64,000 nt of DNA from UBA2336 sp037443645 (GTDB lineage Bacteria > Bacteroidota > Bacteroidia > Cytophagales > Cyclobacteriaceae). Under the pieces are notes generated by a model, which did no database searches, was not told the origin of the DNA, and saw only the letters and a program-made list of their open reading frames with translations. The first letter of the stretch is position 1. The number at the start of each line of letters is the position of its first letter. The stretch covers positions 58,055-122,054 of the forward strand of contig JBBINY010000003.1 in NCBI GenBank assembly GCA_037443645.1, given 5' to 3'. Made by a program: the position numbers and the translations under genes. This document shows, piece by piece, positions 26,609 to 35,339 of this stretch.

Positions 26609-27973
26609 ATGGGCAAATTTATCCGGTTAAAGAAGGGCTTTGATATCAATCTTGCCGGTAAGGCCGCTTCAAAAATGGCCACCCTTGAGCAACCCGGAAC
26701 CTTCGCCATAAAACCCACTGATTTTCACGGCATTTACATGCCAAAACCGGTAGTTAAAGAGGGAGACCAGGTAAAGGCAGGTTCTGTTTTATTTCATGAC
26801 AAAAAGAATGAACAACTCGTTTTTACCGCCCCGGTAAGCGGTGAAGTGGTTGAAATAAAAAGAGGCGACAAGCGAAAACTCCTTGAGATACGAATACTTG
26901 CCGATAGGAATATCGAATACGTTTCCTTTCCCCGGTACTCGGTAAGCGACCTGGCAAACCTTACACGCGAAAAAGCGCTGACACAATTACTCGCCAGTGG
27001 TGTGTGGGTAAATATTGTGCAACGCCCCTTTGGCGTTGTGGCCGATCCGGCAGAAAAACCAAGATCAATTTTTATTTCAGCATTCGACTCCGGCCCGCTG
27101 GCTCCGGATTATAACATCGTATTCAAGGGTCAGGAGCAGTATTTTCAGGCAGGCATCGATGTCCTTAAGAAATTTACGACAGGAGGAGTTCATGTTAATG
27201 TTCACTCCGAACGAGAAATATCACCGGTGTTCTCACAGGTAAAAGGTGCAGAGTTAAATAAGTTTTCAGGACCCCATCCTTCGGGATGTGTAGGCGTTCA
27301 GATTCATCACATTGACCCCGTTAATAAAGGCCAGGTGGTTTGGACCGTGGCTCCGCAGGGAGTAATTCAAATCGGTAAGTTATTTCTGAATGGTCAGTAT
27401 GATGCCTCACGCATTATTGCCGTGGCCGGCTCGGAAGTAAAAGAGCCGCAGTACTATAAAACCTACACCGGGGCGTGTGTGAAGAAATTCCTTGAGAGTA
27501 ACCTCAAACAAAATCATGTGCGGGTTGTTTCAGGTAATGTGTTAACGGGCACCAGCATCGGCACCGAAGGGCACATGGGATTCTTCGATCACCTGGTTAC
27601 TGTCATCCCCGAAGGCGATTACTACGAATTCCTGGGTTGGATTAAACCAACCGTGAATAAACTCAGTTTTCAGCGGGCGTTTGGATTGCTCTCCTTCCTT
27701 TCACCCAAAAAGGAATTCATTGCCGACAGCAATACCCGGGGGGAACCTCGTGCATTTGTACAAACCGGTGTATTCGAGAGAGTTACTCCGATGGACATTC
27801 TTCCGACATACCTGATCAAGGCCATTATTGCTGAAGATTATGATGAGATGGAAGCCCTCGGAATTTATGAAGTGATTGAAGAAGATCTGGCGCTTTGTGA
27901 GTTTGTGGATGTGTCCAAACACAATGTGCAGGAAATATTACGAGAAGGAATTGATCTGATCCAGAATAGCTAG
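26609..27973 (+). CDS. nqrA: Na+-translocating NADH:quinone reductase subunit A
   Basis: 454 residues. N-terminal FIRLKKGFDINLAGKA, then a biotinyl-lipoyl-like region (KPVVKEGDQVKAGSVLF) shared with RnfC, then the NqrA-specific FSGPHPSGCVGVQIHHIDPV near 220 and a C-terminal ALCEFVDVSKHNVQEILREGIDLI. NqrA is a membrane-associated subunit involved in quinone binding. First gene of nqrABCDE; nqrB follows after four bases. Confidence 0.96.
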   Translation: MGKFIRLKKGFDINLAGKAASKMATLEQPGTFAIKPTDFHGIYMPKPVVKEGDQVKAGSVLFHDKKNEQLVFTAPVSGEVVEIKRGDKRKLLEIRILADRNIEYVSFPRYSVSDLANLTREKALTQLLASGVWVNIVQRPFGVVADPAEKPRSIFISAFDSGPLAPDYNIVFKGQEQYFQAGIDVLKKFTTGGVHVNVHSEREISPVFSQVKGAELNKFSGPHPSGCVGVQIHHIDPVNKGQVVWTVAPQGVIQIGKLFLNGQYDASRIIAVAGSEVKEPQYYKTYTGACVKKFLESNLKQNHVRVVSGNVLTGTSIGTEGHMGFFDHLVTVIPEGDYYEFLGWIKPTVNKLSFQRAFGLLSFLSPKKEFIADSNTRGEPRAFVQTGVFERVTPMDILPTYLIKAIIAEDYDEMEALGIYEVIEEDLALCEFVDVSKHNVQEILREGIDLIQNS

Positions 27974-27977
27974 CACC

Positions 27978-29171
27978 ATGAAGTTTTTGCGACAGGTTTT
28001 TGATAAAGCAAAGCACAATTTTGAGCGGGGTGGTAAATACCAAAAGTATTTTTACCTGTTCGAAGCCCTCGATACATTCAACTTTTCACCCAACACAGTT
28101 ACTCCTGCAAAAGGAGCGCAGATCCGTGATGCCATTGATCTGAAACGCCTGATGATGACTGTCGTGGTTGCCATGATTCCATGCCTGCTGTTTGGGATAT
28201 GGAACGTAGGTCACCAGCATTTTCTAGCTACCGGAGTTGCCGCTTCACTAGGGGATAAAATAACAGTTGGGTTGATTCAGGTACTCCCTGTCGTTCTTGT
28301 TGCCTATGCTGCCGGAGGATTGGTAGAAGCTGTCTTTGCCGTAATCCGCAAGCACCCGATCAACGAAGGGTACCTGGTTACCGGCATGCTCATTCCGTTG
28401 GTTATGCCACCGGATATTCCGCTCTGGCAGGTTGCTGTTGCATCGGTTTTTGCCGTTGTTATTGCTAAAGAGGCGTTTGGCGGAACCGGCATGAACATCC
28501 TGAATGTGGCATTGACAGCCCGTGCTTTTTTATACTTCGCTTACCCGACAACCATTTCCGGTGAGGTATGGACCTATCTGGGTGATGGCGCCAAAACCGT
28601 TGCAGGTTATTCGGGTGCTACGCCCCTTGCGGTTGCAGCGGCCTCTTCCGGTAATGTCGTGAATGACCTTACCACGTTTGGGTCGGGCTGGGCAGCCGAT
28701 CTATACAGTTTCTCCAACATGTTTTTTGGCATTATGCCGGGTTGCATTGGTGAAACGTCCACCTTAATGTGTTTGATCGGGGCGGCTATTCTTATCCTCA
28801 CCGGTGTTGGCAGTTGGAAAATAATTGTCAGCGTGTTTGCCGGTGCCTGGGGAATGGGGCTGTTCCTGAATATGCTGGGAACCAATGTGTTCATGCAAAT
28901 GCCCGCCCATTATCATTTGGTAATCGGAGGGCTGGCTTTTGGTGCAGTATTTATGGCTACCGACCCGGTTACGGCTGCTCAAACCGAAACCGGAAAATGG
29001 ATTTATGGATTTCTTATTGGTATCTTAACGGTGCTGATCAGGGTGTTTAACCCCGCTTATCCGGAAGGAATCATGCTTGCTATTTTGCTGATGAACGTAT
29101 TTGCTCCGCTGATTGATTATGGAGTGGTAAGTGCAAACAAAAAACGCAGATTAAAACGTGCGACAGTCTAA
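27978..29171 (+). CDS. nqrB: Na+-translocating NADH:quinone reductase subunit B
   Basis: 397 residues, integral membrane protein with about ten hydrophobic segments. The flavin attachment motif SGATPLA near 214 holds the threonine that carries covalent FMN in known NqrB. It also has MFFGIMPGCIGETST and FMATDPVTAAQT. It is central to sodium transport across the inner membrane. Its 3' end overlaps nqrC by 14 bases. Confidence 0.97.
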   Translation: MKFLRQVFDKAKHNFERGGKYQKYFYLFEALDTFNFSPNTVTPAKGAQIRDAIDLKRLMMTVVVAMIPCLLFGIWNVGHQHFLATGVAASLGDKITVGLIQVLPVVLVAYAAGGLVEAVFAVIRKHPINEGYLVTGMLIPLVMPPDIPLWQVAVASVFAVVIAKEAFGGTGMNILNVALTARAFLYFAYPTTISGEVWTYLGDGAKTVAGYSGATPLAVAAASSGNVVNDLTTFGSGWAADLYSFSNMFFGIMPGCIGETSTLMCLIGAAILILTGVGSWKIIVSVFAGAWGMGLFLNMLGTNVFMQMPAHYHLVIGGLAFGAVFMATDPVTAAQTETGKWIYGFLIGILTVLIRVFNPAYPEGIMLAILLMNVFAPLIDYGVVSANKKRRLKRATV

Positions 29172-29865
29172 TTTATACATCGTTATGTACGCGGCCATAC
29201 TCACCATTGTGTGCGGTGGGTTGCTGGCCATTGCCTCAGAAGGGTTAAAAGAACGGCAACAGGCTAATATTGAGTTGGAACGGAAATCCAATATCCTTTC
29301 AACCGTAATGGAAATAAATAAGAACCTCAATATTGCTGAAATGTATGACCAGCGCGTAAAAGCATTTGTGGTTGATTTTGCCGGCAATGAAATAGCCGGT
29401 GTGTCTCCGGCAAGTGTAAATATTGAAACAGAATACAAGAAGCCGGCCGAAAAGCGGATGCTGCCGGTATATGAATTCAGGGCAGCAGATAATACCATTG
29501 AGTATGTTGTTCTTCCGGTGCATGGTTTTGGCCTATGGGACAAAATCTGGGGTTACGTTGCACTGCAAGCTGATCTGAACACTATCCAGGGAACGGTATT
29601 TCAGCATAAAGGCGAAACACCCGGATTGGGTGCGCGCATTGCCTCGGCTGAAATACAGGATCGGTATAAAGGCAAAAAAGTTTTTCAAGGTGTGCAGCTG
29701 GCATCGGTTGAAATGATGAAAGGAGAGGGCAATGATTATTCAACTGATCCACACAAGGTTGATGGCATGTCAGGGGCAACCCTCACCGCTAAAGGTGTAA
29801 ATACCATGCTGAAGGATTACCTGGCATGTTATTCCAACTATATTAAACGGGTAAAAACGAACTGA
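29158..29865 (+). CDS. nqrC: Na+-translocating NADH:quinone reductase subunit C
   Basis: 235 residues, GTG start at 29158 inside the end of nqrB. One N-terminal membrane helix (YIVMYAAILTIVCGGLLAI) and a periplasmic FMN-binding domain. The flavinylation motif SGATLTA near 204 has the acceptor threonine, as in NqrC and RnfG, modified by ApbE (apbE is not in this window). GLWDKIWGYVAL is another conserved patch. Confidence 0.96.
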   Translation: MRQSNLYIVMYAAILTIVCGGLLAIASEGLKERQQANIELERKSNILSTVMEINKNLNIAEMYDQRVKAFVVDFAGNEIAGVSPASVNIETEYKKPAEKRMLPVYEFRAADNTIEYVVLPVHGFGLWDKIWGYVALQADLNTIQGTVFQHKGETPGLGARIASAEIQDRYKGKKVFQGVQLASVEMMKGEGNDYSTDPHKVDGMSGATLTAKGVNTMLKDYLACYSNYIKRVKTN

Positions 29866-29866
29866 T

Positions 29867-30529
29867 ATGAGCACGGAAGTAGCCGAGGTTGTTCAGGAGA
29901 AGAAAAGCGAACCCCTCTTTTCAAAGAAAAACAGGAAGCTGATAACTCATCCTTTGGATATTAATAACCCGATTACCGTTCAGGTATTGGGTATTTGTTC
30001 CGCGTTGGCTGTAACCACACAAATGAAGCCCGCTTTCATTATGGCCCTGAGCCTCATTGTGGTAACAGCCAGTTCCAACGTTGCCATTTCTCTGATGAGA
30101 AATACAATTCCTTCCCGCATCCGCATTATTGTACAGCTTGCCATTGTGGCTTCGTGGGTAATTTTAGTTGACCAGGTGCTGAAGGCGTATGTGTATGAGG
30201 TATCCAAACAACTATCCGTATTTGTGGGGTTGATCATTACCAATTGCATTGTAATGGGCCGGCTTGAGGCGTTCGCTATGGGCAACAAAGTGGGGCCGTC
30301 ATTTCTTGATGGGCTGGGCAATGGCTTCGGTTACGGCATTATTTTGATGATTGTAGCATTCTTCCGCGAGCTCATCGGTTCAGGAGCCTTGTTTGGATTC
30401 AAGGTGTTTGAGGCGATGGGATTTCATTATAAAGGCAACGGGTTGATGTTGTTGCCTGCGGGTGCCTGTATCATCGTAGGAATTATTATTTGGGTTCAAC
30501 GTGCACGTAACGGCTATCGGGAGGGCTAA
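29867..30529 (+). CDS. nqrD: Na+-translocating NADH:quinone reductase subunit D
   Basis: 220 residues with about six transmembrane helices. It has VQVLGICSALAVTTQMKPAF and the ITNCIVMGRLEAFAMGN segment, whose cysteine belongs to the metal site shared with NqrE/RnfA in the membrane. It starts one base after nqrC ends. The first 25 residues are a hydrophilic extension (EVVQEKKSEPLFSKKNRK). Confidence 0.96.
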   Translation: MSTEVAEVVQEKKSEPLFSKKNRKLITHPLDINNPITVQVLGICSALAVTTQMKPAFIMALSLIVVTASSNVAISLMRNTIPSRIRIIVQLAIVASWVILVDQVLKAYVYEVSKQLSVFVGLIITNCIVMGRLEAFAMGNKVGPSFLDGLGNGFGYGIILMIVAFFRELIGSGALFGFKVFEAMGFHYKGNGLMLLPAGACIIVGIIIWVQRARNGYREG

Positions 30530-30539
30530 CAGAAGGCGT

Positions 30540-31154
30540 ATGGAAAACTTAATCAGCATCGGTGTTCGCTCAATTTTTGTTGACAACATGATTTTTGCCT
30601 ACTTCCTGGGCATGTGTTCGTATTTAGCTGTTTCCAAAAAAGTGAAAACGGCATTCGGCCTCGGACTTGCAGTAATTTTTGTATTGGGTGTTACCATCCC
30701 GATCAACTGGCTGATTCAGAATCATGTTCTCACACAAGGCGCTTTGAGTTGGGTTAGTCCGGAATTTGCCAATGTGGATCTCTCGTTTCTTCAATTCATC
30801 GTTTTTATTGCGGTGATCGCTGCTATGGTTCAGCTTACCGAAATGGCAGTGGAAAAATTTTCGCCTGCCTTGTATGGGTCCCTGGGTATCTTTCTGCCGC
30901 TGATTGCCGTAAACTGCGCTATCCTTGGTGGTTCGTTGTTTATGGTTGGTCGGTCGTACACGCTTGGCGAAGCAACCGTGTTTGGCTTTGGCAGCGGCAT
31001 CGGATGGCTTTTGGCCATTGTGGCCCTGGCCGGTGTGCGCGAAAAGATGAAGTACTCGCATGTACCGGGCCCGCTCAAGGGTCTTGGTATTACCTTCATC
31101 CTTGTAGGCCTGATGTCATTAGGCTTTCTGAGTTTCCTCGGCTTTTCGATCTAA
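30540..31154 (+). CDS. nqrE: Na+-translocating NADH:quinone reductase subunit E
   Basis: 204 residues from the ATG at 30540 (MENLISIGVRSIFVDNMIFAYFLGMCSYLAVSK is the family start); an open frame from 30501 overlaps nqrD and is not used. Six hydrophobic segments; the cysteine in FLGMCSYL and the VNCAILGGSLFM motif are the paired metal ligands. It is the last nqr gene of the operon here: a terminator follows and no nqrF (the NADH-oxidising 2Fe-2S/FAD subunit) is present. Confidence 0.96.
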   Translation: MENLISIGVRSIFVDNMIFAYFLGMCSYLAVSKKVKTAFGLGLAVIFVLGVTIPINWLIQNHVLTQGALSWVSPEFANVDLSFLQFIVFIAVIAAMVQLTEMAVEKFSPALYGSLGIFLPLIAVNCAILGGSLFMVGRSYTLGEATVFGFGSGIGWLLAIVALAGVREKMKYSHVPGPLKGLGITFILVGLMSLGFLSFLGFSI

Positions 31155-31176
31155 TAAGCAATCCTTATGAACAATC

Positions 31177-31210
31177 AACCTCTGCTTTGGTTTAAGCTGA
31201 GGTTTTTTTT
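31177..31210 (+). terminator. Intrinsic terminator after nqrE
   Basis: AACCTCtGCTT / AAGCtGAGGTT stem (one T-T mismatch) with a six-base loop, followed by eight T in all. It ends the nqr operon 23 bases after the nqrE stop. Confidence 0.8.
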
Positions 31211-31219
31211 ATTTAACCC

Positions 31220-31363
31220 AAAAAAGTCATAAGACTTTTTTGCACTCCGTGCCGACAATTGAAAATGAAGAAGTTGTATGAGGTATTGTAAAGTAAGTAT
31301 TTCGTCATTTTCAATGTCGGGGTTAAACCCTGACAATACTGACGGTGCCGTCAGTATTCGTCA
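31220..31363. repeat. Cluster of three inverted repeats
   Basis: Three palindromes follow one another in non-coding sequence: AAAAAAGTC/GACTTTTTT (31220-31241); CCGACAATTGAAAATGA pairing with TCATTTTCAATGTCGG across a 36-base loop (31252-31268 and 31305-31320); and AATACTGACGG-TG-CCGTCAGTATT (31335-31358), whose stem can extend by four pairs past a one-base bulge to 31331 and 31363. No coding frame is evident. It could be a structured leader of the DUF502 gene, a regulator site, or a small repetitive element. Confidence 0.6.
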
Positions 31364-31427
31364 ACTAATTGATACGAATGAATTTTTCTAATGACAATTC
31401 CGGGTTTAATCCGAACAATCACAAACT

Positions 31428-31973
31428 ATGGTCTCAAAAATTGCACGCTATTTTTTTAACGGAACACTCTTCATCGTTCCGCTGGTTGCCACAATTTACT
31501 TTATTGTTGAAGCGTTTCAGTGGCTTGATTCACGCCTCAACCTGCCTTATCCGGGTGTTGGGTTTCTGATCATCCTTACCGTAATTACCCTGTTTGGATA
31601 TTTTACCACCAACTTTGCCTTCAAAACCTTTTCGGATTGGTTTGAACAGATCATCGGACGAATACCGCTGATCAAACTTATCTATTCATCACTAAAAGAC
31701 CTGATGGCGGCCTTTGTTGGTGAGAAAAAGAAGTTCGATAAACCTGTGCTGGTTACAATCAATAAGGACAACCAGCTTTACCGGATTGGCTTTATTACAC
31801 AGAGCGACCTGAACTCGTTGGGACTGGGGGATATGATTGCGGTTTACATCCCGCAATCGTATACCATGGCTGGCGATCACTTTGTGGTTCCAAGAGAAAA
31901 CATCAAGCCGTTAAATGTATCAGGTGCTGTGGCGATGAAGTTTATTGTATCGGGTGGTGTTAGCGGGTTCTGA
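31428..31973 (+). CDS. DUF502 family membrane protein
   Basis: 181 residues. Two N-terminal membrane helices (about 10-30 and 44-64). The DUF502 landmarks are SKIARYFFNGTLFIVPL, a GRIPLIKLIYSSLKDL segment near 88 and the C-terminal beta region with YTMAGDHFVVPRENI. Function unknown in bacteria; the plant COV1 protein is a distant relative. It stands alone, flanked upstream by inverted repeats and downstream by a MITE-like element. Confidence 0.88.
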   Translation: MVSKIARYFFNGTLFIVPLVATIYFIVEAFQWLDSRLNLPYPGVGFLIILTVITLFGYFTTNFAFKTFSDWFEQIIGRIPLIKLIYSSLKDLMAAFVGEKKKFDKPVLVTINKDNQLYRIGFITQSDLNSLGLGDMIAVYIPQSYTMAGDHFVVPRENIKPLNVSGAVAMKFIVSGGVSGF

Positions 31974-32019
31974 CAGCCGGTTGCTCAAAGCTGCATTTGC
32001 AAGGACCGGTGATATTTTT

Positions 32020-32172
32020 TGAGAAACTTCTAGAGGCCATCTCAAAAATACCAATCACGTCATTGCGAGGGATCCCGATATTATCGGGAGACCGAAGCAA
32101 TCCCTGTTTTGGATACCGAATTGGAGATTGTTTCGCTGCGCTCGCAATGACGAACCTATTTTTAAGAGACTT
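32020..32172. repeat. MITE/REP-like interspersed element with terminal inverted repeats
   Basis: Arms CGTCATTGCGAGG (32058-32070) and CTCGCAATGACG (32141-32152) are inverted, each followed inward by GAAGCAATC / GATTGTTTC. The outer flanks also pair loosely (CTCAAAAATA against TATTTTTAAGAG). An inner palindrome TCCCGATATTATCGGGA lies at 32073-32089. The motif of CGTCATTGCGAG with GAAGCAATC recurs as an interspersed repeat in many bacterial genomes (recalled, not searched). The right flank reaches the stop of mnmA, so it may also influence that transcript's 3' end. Confidence 0.7.
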
Positions 32173-33348
32173 CTAATTAATTATTCCCGAACCAATCAAT
32201 TCCTCTCCCTGGTACCATGCAGCAAATTGACCGGGTGTTATGGCCTTTTGTGGCGCATCGAAAATAATGTAAAGTCCTTCATGTTTTTGATGGAGCGTAC
32301 AGGGTTCAAGGGCCTGGCGGTAGCGTATGCGTGCCATGTAGTTTTGCGATTCTCCGGGCAGAAGTTTTAAGTCTTCACTAACCCAGTGTTCATCGGCAGC
32401 CGGAATGAATAGTCCCGGTCTGAACAAGCCGGGGTGGTCTTCGCCCATGCCCATGTACAACGTGTTGCTTACGGTATCCGTACCAATAACGAATAGCGGT
32501 TTTGGAAACCCGCCCAGGTTGAGCCCCTTGCGCTGGCCAATGGTAAAATAATGAGCGCCCGGGTGTTCACCGGCTTCTTTTCCGGCTTCGGGATTGTACC
32601 GATAGGGGGCGGTTAGCTGAAGGAGGTCATTCATCGATTGCCCATTGCTGAATACGCAGGCATCGGCCGGTATAATAATGACTTTTCCCTTTTTAGGTTG
32701 CAGTCGTTGCTGCAGAAACTCAGGGAGGTGTACTTTACCAACAAAGCACAGGCCCTGCGAGTCTTTCTTTCCGGCCGTTACCAGGCCTATTCTCTTGGCG
32801 ATGGCCCGCACTTCGGGTTTTAGCAATTCACCCACCGGGAACAACGCTTTGGAAAGCTGGTGCTGGGTAAGCTGGCATAAAAAATAGCTTTGATCTTTGT
32901 TTGGATCTTTACCCGCCAACAGCCTGTAAACTTTTTTCCCGTTCAACTCAACTTCTTCCCTGCGTGCATAGTGGCCGGTGGCCACAAAGTCGGCTCCCAG
33001 CGTAAGGGCGGCTTTTAGAAAAATGTCGAACTTGATTTCGCGGTTGCACAACACATCGGGGTTGGGTGTTCGGCCGCGTTGGTATTCGGCAAACATGTAA
33101 TCTACGATCCGCTCTTTATACTCTTTGCTCAGGTCAATAGCCTGAAAGGGTATGCCCAGGTGTTGTGCCACAATCATGGCATCGTTGCTGTCGTCAAGCC
33201 AGGGGCACTCGTTGCTGATGGTTACCGAGTCGTCATGCCAGTTTTTCATGAACATGCCGATCACTTCATAGCCCTGTTCTTTTAAAAGATAAGCGGCCAC
33301 GCTGGAATCAACCCCGCCTGATAACCCGACTACTACTCTTCCTTTCAT
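32173..33348 (-). CDS. mnmA: tRNA 2-thiouridylase MnmA
   Basis: 391 residues. The ATP-binding PP-loop GLSGGVDSSVAAYLL is at residues 8-22. The two catalytic cysteines are in NPDVLCNREIKF near 100 and SQGLCFVGKV near 200. A C-terminal beta-barrel domain binds the anticodon stem. It puts sulfur on U34 of tRNA-Lys, Glu and Gln in the cytoplasm. The last bases abut the MITE-like element. Confidence 0.96.
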   Translation of the reverse strand: MKGRVVVGLSGGVDSSVAAYLLKEQGYEVIGMFMKNWHDDSVTISNECPWLDDSNDAMIVAQHLGIPFQAIDLSKEYKERIVDYMFAEYQRGRTPNPDVLCNREIKFDIFLKAALTLGADFVATGHYARREEVELNGKKVYRLLAGKDPNKDQSYFLCQLTQHQLSKALFPVGELLKPEVRAIAKRIGLVTAGKKDSQGLCFVGKVHLPEFLQQRLQPKKGKVIIIPADACVFSNGQSMNDLLQLTAPYRYNPEAGKEAGEHPGAHYFTIGQRKGLNLGGFPKPLFVIGTDTVSNTLYMGMGEDHPGLFRPGLFIPAADEHWVSEDLKLLPGESQNYMARIRYRQALEPCTLHQKHEGLYIIFDAPQKAITPGQFAAWYQGEELIGSGIIN

Positions 33349-33390
33349 GGTATGTAAGCTTCAAGCCTTTAACCGGCTGGCTTAAATTGG

Positions 33391-34608
33391 CTATTGATTA
33401 TTGACTAACTGATTCACGATTTCATTAAACCGTTCTTTTTCCTGCTCGAAGTAAACACCCGTTCCTGGTCCTGAAAAACCGGTGTGAATGTACTTTACCT
33501 TGCCATCTCGGCCTACAAAGATAGTAGTTGGAAAGGCAACAACCCGGTTCAGAGCAGGCAGTGTTTCAGAGGCCTTTGCATTATCGCTTTCTCCGGCTAT
33601 GAGCACGGTATAGGGAATATGCAATTTCTCCATCATTTTCTTCACCCGGCTGCTGGCGTATTCAAAATCCGGTTTTTGCTCATAAGCCAGTCCGATGATG
33701 TCGACACCTCGATGGGCATTTTTGCTATACCAGTCCACCAGAAAACGTGTTTCGTCCATGCAGTTCGGGCACCAGGTACCGAGAATCTGCACCAGCACCA
33801 CGTTGTTTTTGTAAACATCATCCTGTAACGAGACCGGTCTACCGTCAACATCAGGAAAGGTAAACTCCAGGCGATCGTACCCTTTTTTTAAATAAGTGAG
33901 CGACTCTGTTGGAGGCGGTTGGGCATTTTCACTGAGAACACCTTGCCACCTGCGGTTGCGCGATCGGCCGAGCCAGTGTGTTCCGGTGATCCGGTTGTTT
34001 TCTTTCACGGCATTGAACAGGTATAAATGGTTACCATCAAATGTGCTCAACCACAATGTATCGTTGATGACGTTGCCCTCCAGGTAACGGTAATCGCCTG
34101 TTGGGGTAAGAAAAGTACCGGTTGCGTAATTTCCAGTTTGACTGATTATACCCAGGGCATTTACCGTGTTTGATTCGTTGAAGAATTGTACATCATACTT
34201 TCCTGTAAAGTCGGTTACACTTGCAGCTGTGTCAACAGGAGTAAACCGGTACGACTGTCCGTGGTATGCTGTGAAGGGTATTCGGTAGTCATCAGCGTAG
34301 TTAATGATGAAAACGCCATGCATCACGTCAGGTTGCCTGATGGATGCTTTGAGCACCGCGTCAAATGTATGAATGACAATTTCAATGGAATCGTTGGTAA
34401 CGGTAACCTCATCCATCAGCAGCCGTTCTTCTGCGTTGCGCAACCAGGCCGTATAGGTTCCGTTCTTAGATTGGTCCAGATCGAGATTAAACGGCAGGTG
34501 CTGGCCCTGAATTTCGAGGACTACCCGCCAGGTGCCGGTATTAAGAGTGGCTTCATTCATGGTACAGGCTTCAAGTAAAAAGCAAAACAGTAAGGGTATA
34601 TAGCGCAT
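33391..34608 (-). CDS. TlpA-like thioredoxin-fold lipoprotein
   Basis: 405 residues from the ATG at 34608, where a lipoprotein signal begins (MRYIPLLFCFLLEAC; lipobox LEAC is imperfect). The first 250 residues are a beta-rich region of unknown fold. The last 140 form a TlpA/ResA-like thioredoxin domain with the redox pair in WCPNC, then VGRDGKVKYIHTGFSGPG. In Bacteroidota such proteins are envelope thiol-disulfide reductases. The open frame continues upstream to 34635, but that part lacks a signal. It lies downstream of the crp/fnr gene on the same strand. Confidence 0.82.
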   Translation of the reverse strand: MRYIPLLFCFLLEACTMNEATLNTGTWRVVLEIQGQHLPFNLDLDQSKNGTYTAWLRNAEERLLMDEVTVTNDSIEIVIHTFDAVLKASIRQPDVMHGVFIINYADDYRIPFTAYHGQSYRFTPVDTAASVTDFTGKYDVQFFNESNTVNALGIISQTGNYATGTFLTPTGDYRYLEGNVINDTLWLSTFDGNHLYLFNAVKENNRITGTHWLGRSRNRRWQGVLSENAQPPPTESLTYLKKGYDRLEFTFPDVDGRPVSLQDDVYKNNVVLVQILGTWCPNCMDETRFLVDWYSKNAHRGVDIIGLAYEQKPDFEYASSRVKKMMEKLHIPYTVLIAGESDNAKASETLPALNRVVAFPTTIFVGRDGKVKYIHTGFSGPGTGVYFEQEKERFNEIVNQLVNNQ

Positions 34609-34671
34609 AGAGAGCATTTCAAAATACGTGAACACAGAAACGCTGGTTTTAATTCCTGTTGATTTGTGCTG

Positions 34672-35298
34672 CTAAAATAAAATCTTATGCCCGCGCAGCG
34701 TTATGCGTCCTTCTTTCTCCATCTTTCGGATGGTTCGGATTACCGTTTCAACGCGCAGGCTGGTCATGTCGGCAAGTTGCTGGCGGGTGAAAGGCATGAT
34801 AATCTTTTTTCCGTTTTCATCCGGCTGAATTTTGGTCTTCAGGTACTTCAGGATGGTTGTAAGTCTGTGCTCAGGGGTATGAGAGGATATCTCAGCCAGG
34901 ATCATAGACTTGTATTGAAGGCGGTTGCAGAGAACGTGGTTCAATTTCAGGTGGATGTCGAAATGATGTTTGAGCAGTTCAAAGAAATCTGCCTTTGCGA
35001 GGCGCCAGATTTTTCCGGCAGTAAGCACGATGGCCGAAGCGGGGTAAGTAAAGTCTCCGAACAGGGGAGGTTCGCCAAAACTTTCGCCCGCCTGAAAAAT
35101 CCCCTGTGTAAACTCCTGCCCTTCGTGGTTTAGGATGAACATGCGTACTTGTCCCTCTTCAATCTGGAAGTATTCCGTGGCTGTATCGCCTTCATGAAAT
35201 AACAGCTGGTCCTTTTGTATTCGAACAAGGCGTGCGCTGTATTGCTGCAGAATTTTAGCCGGGATCACTTTTCTCTTTTTTTTGAGAAAAGTACTCAT
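34672..35298 (-). CDS. CRP/FNR-family transcription regulator
   Basis: 208 residues. The N-terminal cyclic-nucleotide-binding-like domain (LLFHEGDTATEYFQIEEGQVRMF) is followed by a dimer helix and a C-terminal winged helix with TRQQLADMTSLRVETVIRTIRKM. The recognition helix keeps the Glu and Arg (E-T-V-I-R) that FNR-type proteins use on TTGAT-like half sites. There is only one cysteine, so an oxygen-sensing 4Fe-4S cluster of the FNR type is unlikely; a DNR-like haem/NO sensor is possible. Position after ric-nrdJ suggests control of that unit. Confidence 0.9.
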   Translation of the reverse strand: MSTFLKKKRKVIPAKILQQYSARLVRIQKDQLLFHEGDTATEYFQIEEGQVRMFILNHEGQEFTQGIFQAGESFGEPPLFGDFTYPASAIVLTAGKIWRLAKADFFELLKHHFDIHLKLNHVLCNRLQYKSMILAEISSHTPEHRLTTILKYLKTKIQPDENGKKIIMPFTRQQLADMTSLRVETVIRTIRKMEKEGRITLRGHKILF

Positions 35299-35339
35299 TT
35301 TTAGCAGTTAATCGTTGATTTACGCGGGTTTGTCATTAA

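Noticed and set aside
31155..31427. Possible remnant of nqrF after nqrE
   Set aside because: No 2Fe-2S or FAD/NADH motif in any frame; only inverted repeats are seen.
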